From JAGDYD01 sp046536675 (GTDB taxonomy: Archaea; Micrarchaeota; Micrarchaeia; Micrarchaeales; CABMGC01), in the NCBI GenBank assembly GCA_046536675.1, contig JAWDMK010000008.1:1-26665 (forward strand): a stretch of 26,665 nucleotides of DNA, in the 5' to 3' direction. The notes beneath the pieces were generated by a model, which was given only the letters and a program-made list of their open reading frames with translations, did not search any database and was not told the origin of the DNA. Of this stretch, positions 7,630 to 15,150 are shown one piece after another. The first letter of the stretch is position 1. Every line of letters begins with the position of its first letter. A program made the translations under genes and the position numbers.

Positions 7630-7706
7630 TTTATCAGCATTAAATAACGCAAATATAACTAAATAAGTTTAAATATTTTTAATCATATTGCTATATCGGT
7701 GCTCGC
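7630..7706. promoter_or_regulatory. Divergent promoter region
   Basis: This 77-base AT-rich gap separates the divergent membrane-protein and KaiC-like genes. For the plus strand, TTTAAATA at 7668-7675 fits a TATA box and GGTG at 7698-7701 fits an RBS before ATG 7707. On the minus strand, TTTAGTTATATTTG at about 7650-7663 could serve the other gene. The overlapping layout would allow coordinated control. Confidence 0.5.
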
Positions 7707-8441
7707 ATGAACTTGGTTAAGACGGGGATCGATGGGCTTGATGCAATACTCTATGGCGGTATACCTGAATTAAATCAGATTGTTGTAGCAGGCGGACCTG
7801 GTGCAGGAAAAACACTTCTTTCTTTTGAATTCCTTTACAGGAATGCAAAGATGGGCAATCCAGGCGTTTTCTTTGCGCTTGAAGAAACAGCGAATAAGGT
7901 TATAGAGAACGCTAAATCCGCATTTTCATCCTTTGATGATATAGATGAACTGATCGATAAGGGCTTGCTAACTATAAATAGCGAGGATCCAGCATCGCAT
8001 CTGCAGCAAACAGAAGGCTCCACAACCTATGAGTTTGGCAGAATTATATCTGATATAGAAGGAATAGTCTCATCTGCTAAAGCCACGCGAGTGGTCATTG
8101 ATTCTATCTCGCTGCTAGACCTTCTAGTAAGTGATCCTTTAACATATAGAAGGTCTATGCTTGCTCTTGTTAGCAATCTGAGGCGAATGGGCGTTACTTC
8201 TATTCTAACAGCTGAACTAAGCTCGCCTGAGCGTGCAAAGCTAGAATTTAGGTCTGAATTCTTTATCTTCGATGGTATAATAATAATGTACCAGGTAGGT
8301 GAAGAAGAAAAAAGAAAGCTTGCTATGGAAGTAATAAAGATGCGTGGCAACAACCACAGTTTCGTAACAACTCCTTATGAGATAACCCCGAAAGGTTTTA
8401 AGGTATATGCGGCTGAGGAGCAACAAACATTTAGATATTGA
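7707..8441 (+). CDS. KaiC/RadA-superfamily ATPase, single domain
   Basis: A 244-aa RecA-fold ATPase of the KaiC-like archaeal group. It opens with TGIDGLDAILYGGIP (6-20), typical of KaiC domains, then Walker A GGPGAGKT (29-36), the paired catalytic glutamates in FALEE (56-60) and Walker B RVVIDS (128-133). The C-terminal strands include KLAMEVIKMRG and a TPYEITPKGFKVY ending usual for KaiC homologues. It is a single domain, so it is not a circadian KaiC. Archaeal relatives include signalling ATPases and the archaellum protein FlaH; FlaH itself is less likely because no arl/fla genes are nearby. The secreted Cys/sequon protein follows nine bases after its stop, so they are probably coexpressed. 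Confidence 0.88.
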   Translation: MNLVKTGIDGLDAILYGGIPELNQIVVAGGPGAGKTLLSFEFLYRNAKMGNPGVFFALEETANKVIENAKSAFSSFDDIDELIDKGLLTINSEDPASHLQQTEGSTTYEFGRIISDIEGIVSSAKATRVVIDSISLLDLLVSDPLTYRRSMLALVSNLRRMGVTSILTAELSSPERAKLEFRSEFFIFDGIIIMYQVGEEEKRKLAMEVIKMRGNNHSFVTTPYEITPKGFKVYAAEEQQTFRY

Positions 8442-8450
8442 GGAAGTGAA

Positions 8451-9518
8451 ATGCCTAAGGAGAGTACAAGTAAGGCAAAAGAGGGATTAGACGAGGATAA
8501 ATCGAGAAGGGAAAGGCTTCTTATTTATCTTTCTATAGTTGCATTCATAATAATACTTGCTATAATATCAACATTTTATGTATATACCAACCCTATACAG
8601 CAATGCAAAAACGTTATAATATACAGTAATAAAGTTTCCTGCTTCTCAAATCTTGCTTACTCTACAGGCAATGCTTCTGTATGCTCTTATCTAAGCGGCT
8701 CTTATGCGGCTTCATGCTACCAATCAGTTGCCTATAAGCTCAGCAACGCAAGTATCTGCAAGTATGCAATTTCTGCATATGAGCCTATTGGCGCGTCATG
8801 CATAGAATATTTTGTAAACAAAACAGGTAATATCTCTTTGTGTAACTCTCTGCCTTATAACGATAAGCAAACCTGTGCATTCTTTGGTGCCTTAAATTCA
8901 CAGAATTTAAGCGCATGTGAACTTGCAGGGCCAAATATGAGTCTATGTTTTTCATCAGTAAGCCTTTCAAGAGCAATATATTACAAAGATATATTCTATT
9001 GCTATAATGTATCTGCGAGCACAAACAAAACGTTTATTAGCGACATAATCTCGCATTCTAAGGCTAAGCCAAACAGCACCATAATGGGGATAGGCTTTTC
9101 ATTTATACCAGCTGGTTACAACATAACGGCAAGAGATCTGTGCATTCTTTCTGTAGCTCAGGAGCTTGGAAATAAGAGCTACTGCTCTATGTTAAACTAT
9201 AGTATTATGCAAAGCGCATGCTATCAGCTTGTCTCGCCAGTGCAGCCAAGCAGTAGCGAGGTGAACTATACCTCCCTTCTTCAGGCCTGTTCAAATGCCG
9301 GAAGTTTTGCAAATACATGCAGAACTCTTGTTCTAATATCTGAAGCGGTTTCAAATAAAAATATAAGCATATGCAAAACTCTTAACCAGACAGCTTCTTG
9401 GGAATGCTTCACCACGCTTGCACGCACATATAAAGATGTATCTTACTGCGGCTACATAACAAATGCCACAGTAAACAACGCATGTATTCTTAGTGCAAAG
9501 TATAATGTAACAAGCTGA
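8451..9518 (+). CDS. Membrane-anchored extracellular Cys-pair repeat protein with many sequons
   Basis: A 355-aa protein not recognised by family. A charged cytoplasmic N terminus (about 1-23) precedes one membrane helix (about 24-46); the rest should be outside the cell. The ectodomain has 20 cysteines and 17 N-x-S/T sequons. Many sequons sit just before a cysteine, as in GNASVC, SNASIC, GNISLC, QNLSAC, PNMSLC, GNKSYC and KNISIC. Cysteines fall in a loose tandem pattern, S-x-C-x2-(L/A)-x6-9-C-x3-5-(A/L), suggesting helical hairpin repeats closed by disulfides. GAGGAAGTG upstream supports ATG 8451. It lies between a KaiC-like ATPase and a DHH phosphoesterase in one operon. A surface adhesin or receptor role is possible but unproven. 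Confidence 0.75.
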   Translation: MPKESTSKAKEGLDEDKSRRERLLIYLSIVAFIIILAIISTFYVYTNPIQQCKNVIIYSNKVSCFSNLAYSTGNASVCSYLSGSYAASCYQSVAYKLSNASICKYAISAYEPIGASCIEYFVNKTGNISLCNSLPYNDKQTCAFFGALNSQNLSACELAGPNMSLCFSSVSLSRAIYYKDIFYCYNVSASTNKTFISDIISHSKAKPNSTIMGIGFSFIPAGYNITARDLCILSVAQELGNKSYCSMLNYSIMQSACYQLVSPVQPSSSEVNYTSLLQACSNAGSFANTCRTLVLISEAVSNKNISICKTLNQTASWECFTTLARTYKDVSYCGYITNATVNNACILSAKYNVTS

Positions 9519-9527
9519 GCTGATTCT

Positions 9528-10928
9528 ATGAGGTTTATTGTTTCTTCAATAAAGCACGCGGCAAGCATAAAGGATAGCCTATATTATCTGCTTAGTGAAG
9601 ATGCTTCTAAGCTCATAGTATGCAAAAGCAATTTCCTGCTAAACCTTGGCGATGCAATTGAAATGGATAATGATGAGCAAACGCATGTGCTTAATGTTGG
9701 TATGCTACCAGATCATATGCTAAGCAAGGTGGAAAATGGTGATGCTAAGGATTTATATAAAAGGGTTCTAAGCGTTTCGGAGTCATTAGCAAAATATGAG
9801 CCAAATAGCGAGATAAGCGATATCGAGGCGATAAACAAGCGTATGCTAAATAAGCTAAAAAGATCGGCAGTTCTTTTTTTATCTAAGCTTTTGCTTGGCT
9901 CTCCTATTTTAATAAGATTCCATAACGATTCTGACGGTTCTTCTGGGGCCTATTGCATATACAAGTCAATAAAGGGCCTTGGCTTTGAATTTGAAAGTAG
10001 AACCGCATGGCGCATGCAGAGAGGCATTGTCTATTCAAGCGAGGATGCAAGCTCAGATATCTCATTTGCAAACAATTTTTCAAGCCTTTCAAAGCCGCTG
10101 CTTTTGATTGTAGATTTTGGCACTTCTTTGGAGAGCAATGCCGGCATAGAGCTCTCTAAGGATAAATTTGATATAATATGGCTTGACCACCATCCAATTG
10201 TGGAAGGATTCAAAGGTCTTGAGCTAGAGCATTATATCAATCCATGGCTTTTTGGCGGAGACTCTGATTATACAGCAGGCCTTCTTGCATGTACATTTTC
10301 AAGAATATATTCAAATATCAATGAAGCTAAAGAAATAAGTGGCGCATCTCTTATAGGAGATTATAGCAGATTTGCTGGTGAAGAAGGAAGGGAGCTTTCC
10401 GAGCTTCTCGAGCTTATAACAAGTGATACAAAGATAATAGGTTCAAAAAACCTTACACCATATGAGATAGAATCAATACTATCAAGCGATGATAGAAAAA
10501 GAGAGCTTCTCAGCTATGCAAGGCTCCATCTGAGCGAGGCGCTTGACCTCGCTGTTAATGCACTTAAGGTCTATAAAGGAAGCGAATTTAATTTATATCT
10601 TCTCGATTTCAAGAACGTAAGGAGTGAGGAGCTTAGATATCCGCTTCCAGGCAGATTTGCATCTAAGCTATTATCAAGGATAGAATCATTGAACAGCAAG
10701 CCATGCATAGTTGTGCTCCACTTCTCTTCTTTTATCTCTATAAGACTAAGTAAGGGTCTTGCAATAGATCTACTTTCCTTGGCAAAAAAAGTTAAGGAAG
10801 CTTTTTCAGTTGTTGAGTCTGCGGGTGGCCACAAGAATGCTGTTAGCATAAAGTTGAGAAAAGAGGAGCAGAAGAAAGAAGTGATAGAATTTGTTATTAA
10901 GGAACTGGGCTTTGGCTACAAATCATAG
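9528..10928 (+). CDS. DHH/DHHA1 phosphoesterase, RecJ-like
   Basis: DHH phosphoesterases cleave phosphodiesters with two Mn ions; archaeal members are single-strand nucleases or nano-RNases related to RecJ and the GINS-associated nuclease. This 466-aa protein has motif I H132-N-D134-S-D136-G (HNDSDG), motif II D196 (VDFG), the DHH motif D220-H221-H222 (LDHHP), a later Asp region GDSDYTA, and the C-terminal DHHA1 glycine motif SAGGHKNA (431-438). About 120 residues precede motif I, longer than the minimal family and without a recognised domain. The ATG lies nine bases after the preceding stop, so it is the third gene of the KaiC-like operon. Substrate (DNA or RNA) cannot be determined. Confidence 0.9.
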   Translation: MRFIVSSIKHAASIKDSLYYLLSEDASKLIVCKSNFLLNLGDAIEMDNDEQTHVLNVGMLPDHMLSKVENGDAKDLYKRVLSVSESLAKYEPNSEISDIEAINKRMLNKLKRSAVLFLSKLLLGSPILIRFHNDSDGSSGAYCIYKSIKGLGFEFESRTAWRMQRGIVYSSEDASSDISFANNFSSLSKPLLLIVDFGTSLESNAGIELSKDKFDIIWLDHHPIVEGFKGLELEHYINPWLFGGDSDYTAGLLACTFSRIYSNINEAKEISGASLIGDYSRFAGEEGRELSELLELITSDTKIIGSKNLTPYEIESILSSDDRKRELLSYARLHLSEALDLAVNALKVYKGSEFNLYLLDFKNVRSEELRYPLPGRFASKLLSRIESLNSKPCIVVLHFSSFISIRLSKGLAIDLLSLAKKVKEAFSVVESAGGHKNAVSIKLRKEEQKKEVIEFVIKELGFGYKS

Positions 10929-10965
10929 AATATTGTTGGGTATTTCTTATTTTCTAACAAAAGAA

Positions 10966-11769
10966 TTAGCTAGAGCTCTTCTTGATTGCGTTGCTTAGAC
11001 TCTTTTTCAAAGTATCGGCGATGAATCTTTTGCTGAATGCATCTGCCTTTGCTGCTATGCTTATCTTTGTTGCATATATTCTTGCAATCCTACCTCCTTT
11101 TTTTCTTCCTGCGCTAGAAACCTCTTGAAGTTTGAAGAGTATGCCGTATTTTGGAGGCTTGCTCCCATATTTTATATGCTTAAATAATGCCTTCTCTGCA
11201 CCAAGCAGCTGTATTGTGCTAGCGGGCATCATCGCAAGCTTGTTTAATGAGCCAGCCTTGCTCAAAAGCTCAGAAGCTATCTTCGGATCTATAAGATATG
11301 TTATGTTTGGCATTAGCTTCTTTGCTACTTTGTCTATGAATGAACTTACCTCTTTTCTTAACGCTGAAAGTTCAAGAACAACATCTGCTAATGCTTCTAT
11401 ATTTTTGTATTCTTCCTCACTTGGTTCTCTTCCTATACTTCTTGCTATCGCAGCTACAATTTCTTTTGCTTTGTTCTTATCGCCAAGCAGGTTTATAAGC
11501 TCTTCTTCGCTTGCCCTTTTCTTATTCGAGCCAAACTGCTTTACAAATTTTGCATAGCTTTCATGATTGTTTAGCCTGAGCTCGGGGAAATATATGCTAT
11601 ACCACTCCTCTAATCTTTCGAAAACAAGGTTTTCAATCTTTTCAAGCTGAAGGTAAGTATTAATAGCTTCTATTAAGCTGTGCTCCTCGCCAGCATATGC
11701 TGTACTCACGCTTTCCTTCGCCTTTGCAAGTAGCCTTCTCCTCTTTTCTTCTAAGCTTTCATTCTTCAA
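10966..11769 (-). CDS. Nop5/Nop56-family RNP protein lacking the fibrillarin-binding domain
   Basis: Nop5 is the scaffold of archaeal box C/D RNPs, binding L7Ae-RNA and fibrillarin. This 267-aa protein has the coiled-coil start (EAINTYLQLEKIENLVFERL, then EWYSIYFPEL at 55-64) and the Nop domain with MPASTIQLLGAEKALFKHI (181-199) and GRIARIYATKISIAAKADAF (226-245). Usual Nop5 proteins are about 370-410 aa and carry about 120 N-terminal residues that bind fibrillarin; these are missing. The start is TTG 11769, backed by GGTG at 11775-11778 and a TATA box at 11801-11808, and no in-frame ATG lies upstream. It could also be a Prp31-like or specialised Nop protein. No fibrillarin gene is adjacent. 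Confidence 0.85.
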   Translation of the reverse strand: MKNESLEEKRRRLLAKAKESVSTAYAGEEHSLIEAINTYLQLEKIENLVFERLEEWYSIYFPELRLNNHESYAKFVKQFGSNKKRASEEELINLLGDKNKAKEIVAAIARSIGREPSEEEYKNIEALADVVLELSALRKEVSSFIDKVAKKLMPNITYLIDPKIASELLSKAGSLNKLAMMPASTIQLLGAEKALFKHIKYGSKPPKYGILFKLQEVSSAGRKKGGRIARIYATKISIAAKADAFSKRFIADTLKKSLSNAIKKSSS

Positions 11770-11810
11770 GCAAGCACCACTAATAGATAAATCAAATAAA
11801 GTATAAAAAC
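11770..11810 (-). promoter_or_regulatory. Promoter and RBS that fix the TTG start of the Nop5-like gene
   Basis: On the minus strand a TTTTTATAC TATA box (11801-11808) lies about 22 bases before a GGTG motif (11775-11778), which is five bases before TTG 11769. The promoter immediately upstream means the missing N-terminal half is not simply a missed start. Confidence 0.55.
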
Positions 11811-11861
11811 CCTTTATCTGAACGCGCCAGAAAAGTCTATTATAGCTTGGTAAAAGGTGTG

Positions 11862-12623
11862 CTAAGATAGCTTAACAATCAACGGTCCCGAATAGTTATA
11901 TGGCGGTGCTTTAATATAAATAGTGAGAATGAAGCTGCTTCTATCGTTTATGATAAAAGGTGGCTTTGGAAATGAACCTTCAAATTTGAAAGGCTCAGCA
12001 ACGTCTATGGCTTCTATCTTTGTGCCGTAATCAAGGGCCCTAAGTAATTGTATACCTTCTTCAAATATACCATTTTTAAGCAAGTTCATAATATTCAAAG
12101 AATTATCAACTATAACTTCTTTGCCCCTGAAATTTATTGATGTATTGGTTATCTCTAGATGCACAAATTCCCTATTTTCTTCTATGAATTCTAATGTCAT
12201 AGGCCCAATATAGCTGATATCTGGCCCCTGTATTTTTATCTTAAATTCGACCCTCTCTTCTGGAGCTATCTTTGTTGGCAGTGCGGGCTCTACTGAGATA
12301 ACTTTAAATGGCTGTGTAGCTTCTATGCTCTTCATTATTACTGGATCAAGATCGCCACTCTTTATTATGTGCTCCGCGCTTAAATAGTCTGTAAGATAAT
12401 TTGAGTATTGTCTGTTTGTAAATGGTATTGTTACACTAAATATATTATCTTCTGATTCAAGGCCGTCCATTTGGTACATCTGGCCCCTATACTTTAAATT
12501 TATTGTAGTAATAGTTATTTTCGGAGCTTTTTTGCGCACATTCCCACCAAAACTAACATTCCACGAATAAATTCGTGGGCTTTCTGCTATATATTCTATA
12601 ATTCTTTTTCTCCTAGCATTCAA
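11862..12623 (-). CDS. Hypothetical protein with two similar beta-rich repeats
   Basis: Not recognised. The 253-aa reading has no signal peptide or membrane helix. Two segments resemble each other: 99-146 (SIEATQPFKV to SYIGPMTLEF) and 202-253 (KIEAIDVAEPFKF to NYSGPLIVKL). Both share I-E-A, P-F-K, a hydrophobic alternating strand, then Y-x-G-P near the end, which suggests duplicated beta-sandwich domains. The start is uncertain: TTG 12623 gives the full length, and the only ATG nearby (12619) is out of frame. The first 20 codons run through an 18-base palindrome and encode SPRIYSW, so they may not be native protein. An internal Val or Met start (V29 or M49) is possible. It is an isolated gene between the Nop5-like and 202-aa genes. 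Confidence 0.5.
   Translation of the reverse strand: MNARRKRIIEYIAESPRIYSWNVSFGGNVRKKAPKITITTINLKYRGQMYQMDGLESEDNIFSVTIPFTNRQYSNYLTDYLSAEHIIKSGDLDPVIMKSIEATQPFKVISVEPALPTKIAPEERVEFKIKIQGPDISYIGPMTLEFIEENREFVHLEITNTSINFRGKEVIVDNSLNIMNLLKNGIFEEGIQLLRALDYGTKIEAIDVAEPFKFEGSFPKPPFIINDRSSFILTIYIKAPPYNYSGPLIVKLS
12561..12578. repeat. Perfect 18-bp palindrome (CCACGAAT-AA-ATTCGTGG)
   Basis: Two 8-base arms, CCACGAAT and ATTCGTGG, flank AA. In the minus-strand frame they encode PRIYSW near the N terminus of the hypothetical protein. GC-capped hairpins with the CCCACGAAT...ATTCGTGGG theme are, from general knowledge, reminiscent of the subterminal hairpins of IS200/IS605-type elements and short derived repeats. 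No transposase is present here, so the origin is unknown. Confidence 0.55.
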
Positions 12624-12636
12624 GAGAAGTTCTCTT
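12622..12636. repeat. 15-bp palindrome at the predicted transcription or translation start
   Basis: AAGAGAA-G-TTCTCTT is a perfect inverted repeat. It lies between a minus-strand TATA-like sequence (12636-12650, TTTTTATTTATTAAA) and the start of the hypothetical gene at 12623. That position fits a repressor operator. It may also be chance in AT- and purine-rich sequence. Confidence 0.45.
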
Positions 12637-12678
12637 TTAATAAATAAAAAGCTAAGAGCTTACTAATAAATATATTGC

Positions 12679-13287
12679 TTATTGCATATCTGCAAGAATA
12701 TCTTTGTGTTCCTCTTTATATTTCTTCTGCCATTCCCTGAACTTTTCCAATTTCTTCTTTTTTGCCTCCTTCGCTTCTTCTTCTAGTTTGGTCTTCCTTA
12801 CTTTCCACTCTTCCTCGCTCACGCCGTATGGCGGATGCTCCCTTATCACTTTTGGATTAAATGCATAGGAGTAGAATTCTTCAATATAATCAAAATCTCT
12901 CTCTTTCATGTTTTTTCTATCAATATGTACGCCCTCGTGCTCAAGAAAAGAAATAAGATCTTCTAAGCTTATCTTTTCCCTTATGTTGTCTGCTCCAACT
13001 GGATTATATATTATCGATATCTGTCCTTTTGCATAATTTACCCATGCTTTTATTACCGCATCAAGGAGCAAAAGCCTATATTGAAGTCTAGCAGCATGCG
13101 AAACATCTTTGAGTTCTTCCTTCTTTATGTTTGTAAACGTCACCATCTTTATCTTTCTATACGGCATTCTAACAAGCGCGTCTCCGATCTTCATATATTC
13201 TTTTGATAGGTCTTCTGCCTCATCGCTGCTTTCTTTGGCTAACTTTTCAGCATGGCCTGGTTTGTTATGTATATCTCTTCTATCCAT
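12679..13287 (-). CDS. Hypothetical protein cotranscribed with the Tes-like radical SAM gene
   Basis: Not recognised. The 202-aa soluble protein has an acidic N terminus, a central mixed alpha/beta part with ARLQYRLLLLDAVIKAWVNYA (about 66-86) followed by GQISIIYNPVGADNI, and EDLISFLEHEGVHID. The C terminus (about 160-202) is a highly charged helix, EEEAKEAKKKKLEKFREWQKK, likely a coiled coil. It starts 12 bases after the stop of the radical SAM gene with AGGTG before its ATG, so they form one operon. That position suggests a partner or assembly factor for the lipid enzyme, but no motif shows an enzymatic role. Confidence 0.7.
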   Translation of the reverse strand: MDRRDIHNKPGHAEKLAKESSDEAEDLSKEYMKIGDALVRMPYRKIKMVTFTNIKKEELKDVSHAARLQYRLLLLDAVIKAWVNYAKGQISIIYNPVGADNIREKISLEDLISFLEHEGVHIDRKNMKERDFDYIEEFYSYAFNPKVIREHPPYGVSEEEWKVRKTKLEEEAKEAKKKKLEKFREWQKKYKEEHKDILADMQ

Positions 13288-13299
13288 TTTAAAACACCT

Positions 13300-15150
13300 T
13301 TACTTGTTAAGTTGTACCGCTTCGTCTGCAAATTGCTCGTTGAAGAAGCCAGCTACATGCTTGCCGCCATTTACATCAAGTGCAAAATAATCGATCATCT
13401 GGCCATAGGTCTTCTTATATAGTGGATTTGCTGTAAGCTCTTTTATGTTTCTAATATATTTATCACTGCTGTAGCTCCATCCTGGATGTGTTTTCTCCCA
13501 TACCTTCGGTGGTATACTATACTGTCTCTGTATTTTATCCCTATAAACCTCTGGGAATACGTTGAAGGTGCAGAAAGGCAATACCTCGCCATCAGGCATT
13601 GCGTAGTGTATATCGCATTTCTCAACCCTTGCTATATCATATGTATATTCATCTTGGAAGTGCATCATGCCAAGGAATAATGTCTTCATGTGGAACTTTC
13701 CAAGCGTGGAAAAGTCGTGTTTTAGTATTATTGATCCAAGTAGCTTTAGGAAGTTTACAGACTTTGGCTGCTTAGCCTTGTCTATATATTTGCTCATTCC
13801 GGCAAGCGTTTTTATTGCTATAGCTTTTCTTGCTAAATAGCCTTTACCTTCCATCTCATTTATACCATTTTGCAGGTGCTCCATAAGTCCTTTTGCATCT
13901 ATAAACTCTGTTATAGGTATTATCTTATTATCGCTATCTAAGAATAAGTAAGTTCCAGCGCCGCATGCAAAGTGTATAGACATATCGTAGCCATATTTTC
14001 CTGTTAATGCTTCTATAAACTTATTTAAGCCACCTATATAAGGCACTGAGAACCAGTGCTCCTTCCTTATCACACCATTTGTCTGCTCCTCGATAAGCTT
14101 TATCGCTCCAGGTATGGTTATTCTTTGTGCTTCCCTAAGCCTTGTTGGCATTCTTCCAACAAGTGAGACAGGCTGGAAGTTCACAGCTCTTACTATATCT
14201 AAATTATTTAATGCAAAGTTTATCATGTTGCCAAGTTCGCCCTCGTTTATCCCTCTTATAACAGTTGGCACAAGCACTATGCCTATACCAGCTTTTCTCG
14301 CTGCATCAAGAATAAGCGGTACCTCCCAGTGGTTCTTTGGGTTTGCCTTTGCACTTACACCATCAAAGCTCATGTAAAGCGTGCTTACTCCAGCATACCT
14401 TAGCTTTACAGCAAGCTCTGGATGTAGACCAAGGTTAATTCCTGTTGTGTTGAGCTGTATCTGGTCAAAGCCCTCCTCCTTTGCTGCTTTTACTATCTCT
14501 ACAATTTGAGGGTGCATTGTTGGCTCGCCGCCAGTTAGCTGGATCGCGTTTGCGGGTATTGGCTTCTGGTTTCTAAGGCTCCTAAAAATCCTTCTAAGCT
14601 CTTCTACACTTGGCTCATAAATTGGCTCGCCCTCTTTTGCGTAGAAGAAGCAATACCAGCAGCTTAGGTGGCACCTATTTGTTACAACAACATTTGCAAG
14701 GCCTGTATGTGATTTATGCCTTTCGCATATGCCGCAGTCGAATGGGCAGTTTACTCCCTTATTTTCAGAAACAACATTTGGGTTGTCAAAGCCTCTGCCA
14801 TAGTAGCTGTAGCCACGCATCTGCATATACATATCATAATCCTCCCAATACTTTTCTATGAACCAGCCATGCTCTGGGCAGTACTTTCTTATCATTACAT
14901 TATCGCCGTCCTTGTAGATTATACCTGGTATTATAAGCTTGCACTCTGGGCAAACAGTCATTGTCTTATCTATTACTGGCATCTTTTCTATCTCTTCCAT
15001 ACTCCTATGGTAGGGTGCGAGTATGGGGTTTTGAGCAGCATGCTTATCCTCTTTATACTCTGGCCTCTTGCTGTTTATGTTTGATACAGTTGTATCTTCT
15101 CCATTATCAAGTGAGCTATCTTCTTTAGCCTTTTCTAATTTCCTATCCAT
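13300..15150 (-). CDS. tes: Radical SAM enzyme, probable tetraether lipid synthase (Tes/GDGT-MAS)
   Basis: Tes joins two archaeol-type diether lipids through their tails to make membrane-spanning tetraethers. The 616-aa protein has the radical SAM cluster motif C160-x3-C164-x2-C167 (CHLSCWYC) and GGEP at 207-210. As in the MJ0619 family there are extra cysteines upstream: C67-x2-C70 and C91 (rubredoxin-like set) and C135, C139 and C142 (an extra cluster). More Cys lie in the C-terminal half (FACGAG, KCDIHY, PFCTF). An Asp/Ser/Lys-rich 55-residue leader precedes the conserved part. Older annotation of this family as a pterin methyltransferase exists. It is the first gene of an operon with the 202-aa protein. 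The assignment rests on motif layout and length. Confidence 0.8.
   Translation of the reverse strand: MDRKLEKAKEDSSLDNGEDTTVSNINSKRPEYKEDKHAAQNPILAPYHRSMEEIEKMPVIDKTMTVCPECKLIIPGIIYKDGDNVMIRKYCPEHGWFIEKYWEDYDMYMQMRGYSYYGRGFDNPNVVSENKGVNCPFDCGICERHKSHTGLANVVVTNRCHLSCWYCFFYAKEGEPIYEPSVEELRRIFRSLRNQKPIPANAIQLTGGEPTMHPQIVEIVKAAKEEGFDQIQLNTTGINLGLHPELAVKLRYAGVSTLYMSFDGVSAKANPKNHWEVPLILDAARKAGIGIVLVPTVIRGINEGELGNMINFALNNLDIVRAVNFQPVSLVGRMPTRLREAQRITIPGAIKLIEEQTNGVIRKEHWFSVPYIGGLNKFIEALTGKYGYDMSIHFACGAGTYLFLDSDNKIIPITEFIDAKGLMEHLQNGINEMEGKGYLARKAIAIKTLAGMSKYIDKAKQPKSVNFLKLLGSIILKHDFSTLGKFHMKTLFLGMMHFQDEYTYDIARVEKCDIHYAMPDGEVLPFCTFNVFPEVYRDKIQRQYSIPPKVWEKTHPGWSYSSDKYIRNIKELTANPLYKKTYGQMIDYFALDVNGGKHVAGFFNEQFADEAVQLNK

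Noticed and set aside
7707..8441. Archaellum ATPase-like FlaH (ArlH)
   Set aside because: No archaellum genes (arlI, arlJ, archaellins with arl order) flank it; the single KaiC domain is too general for that name.
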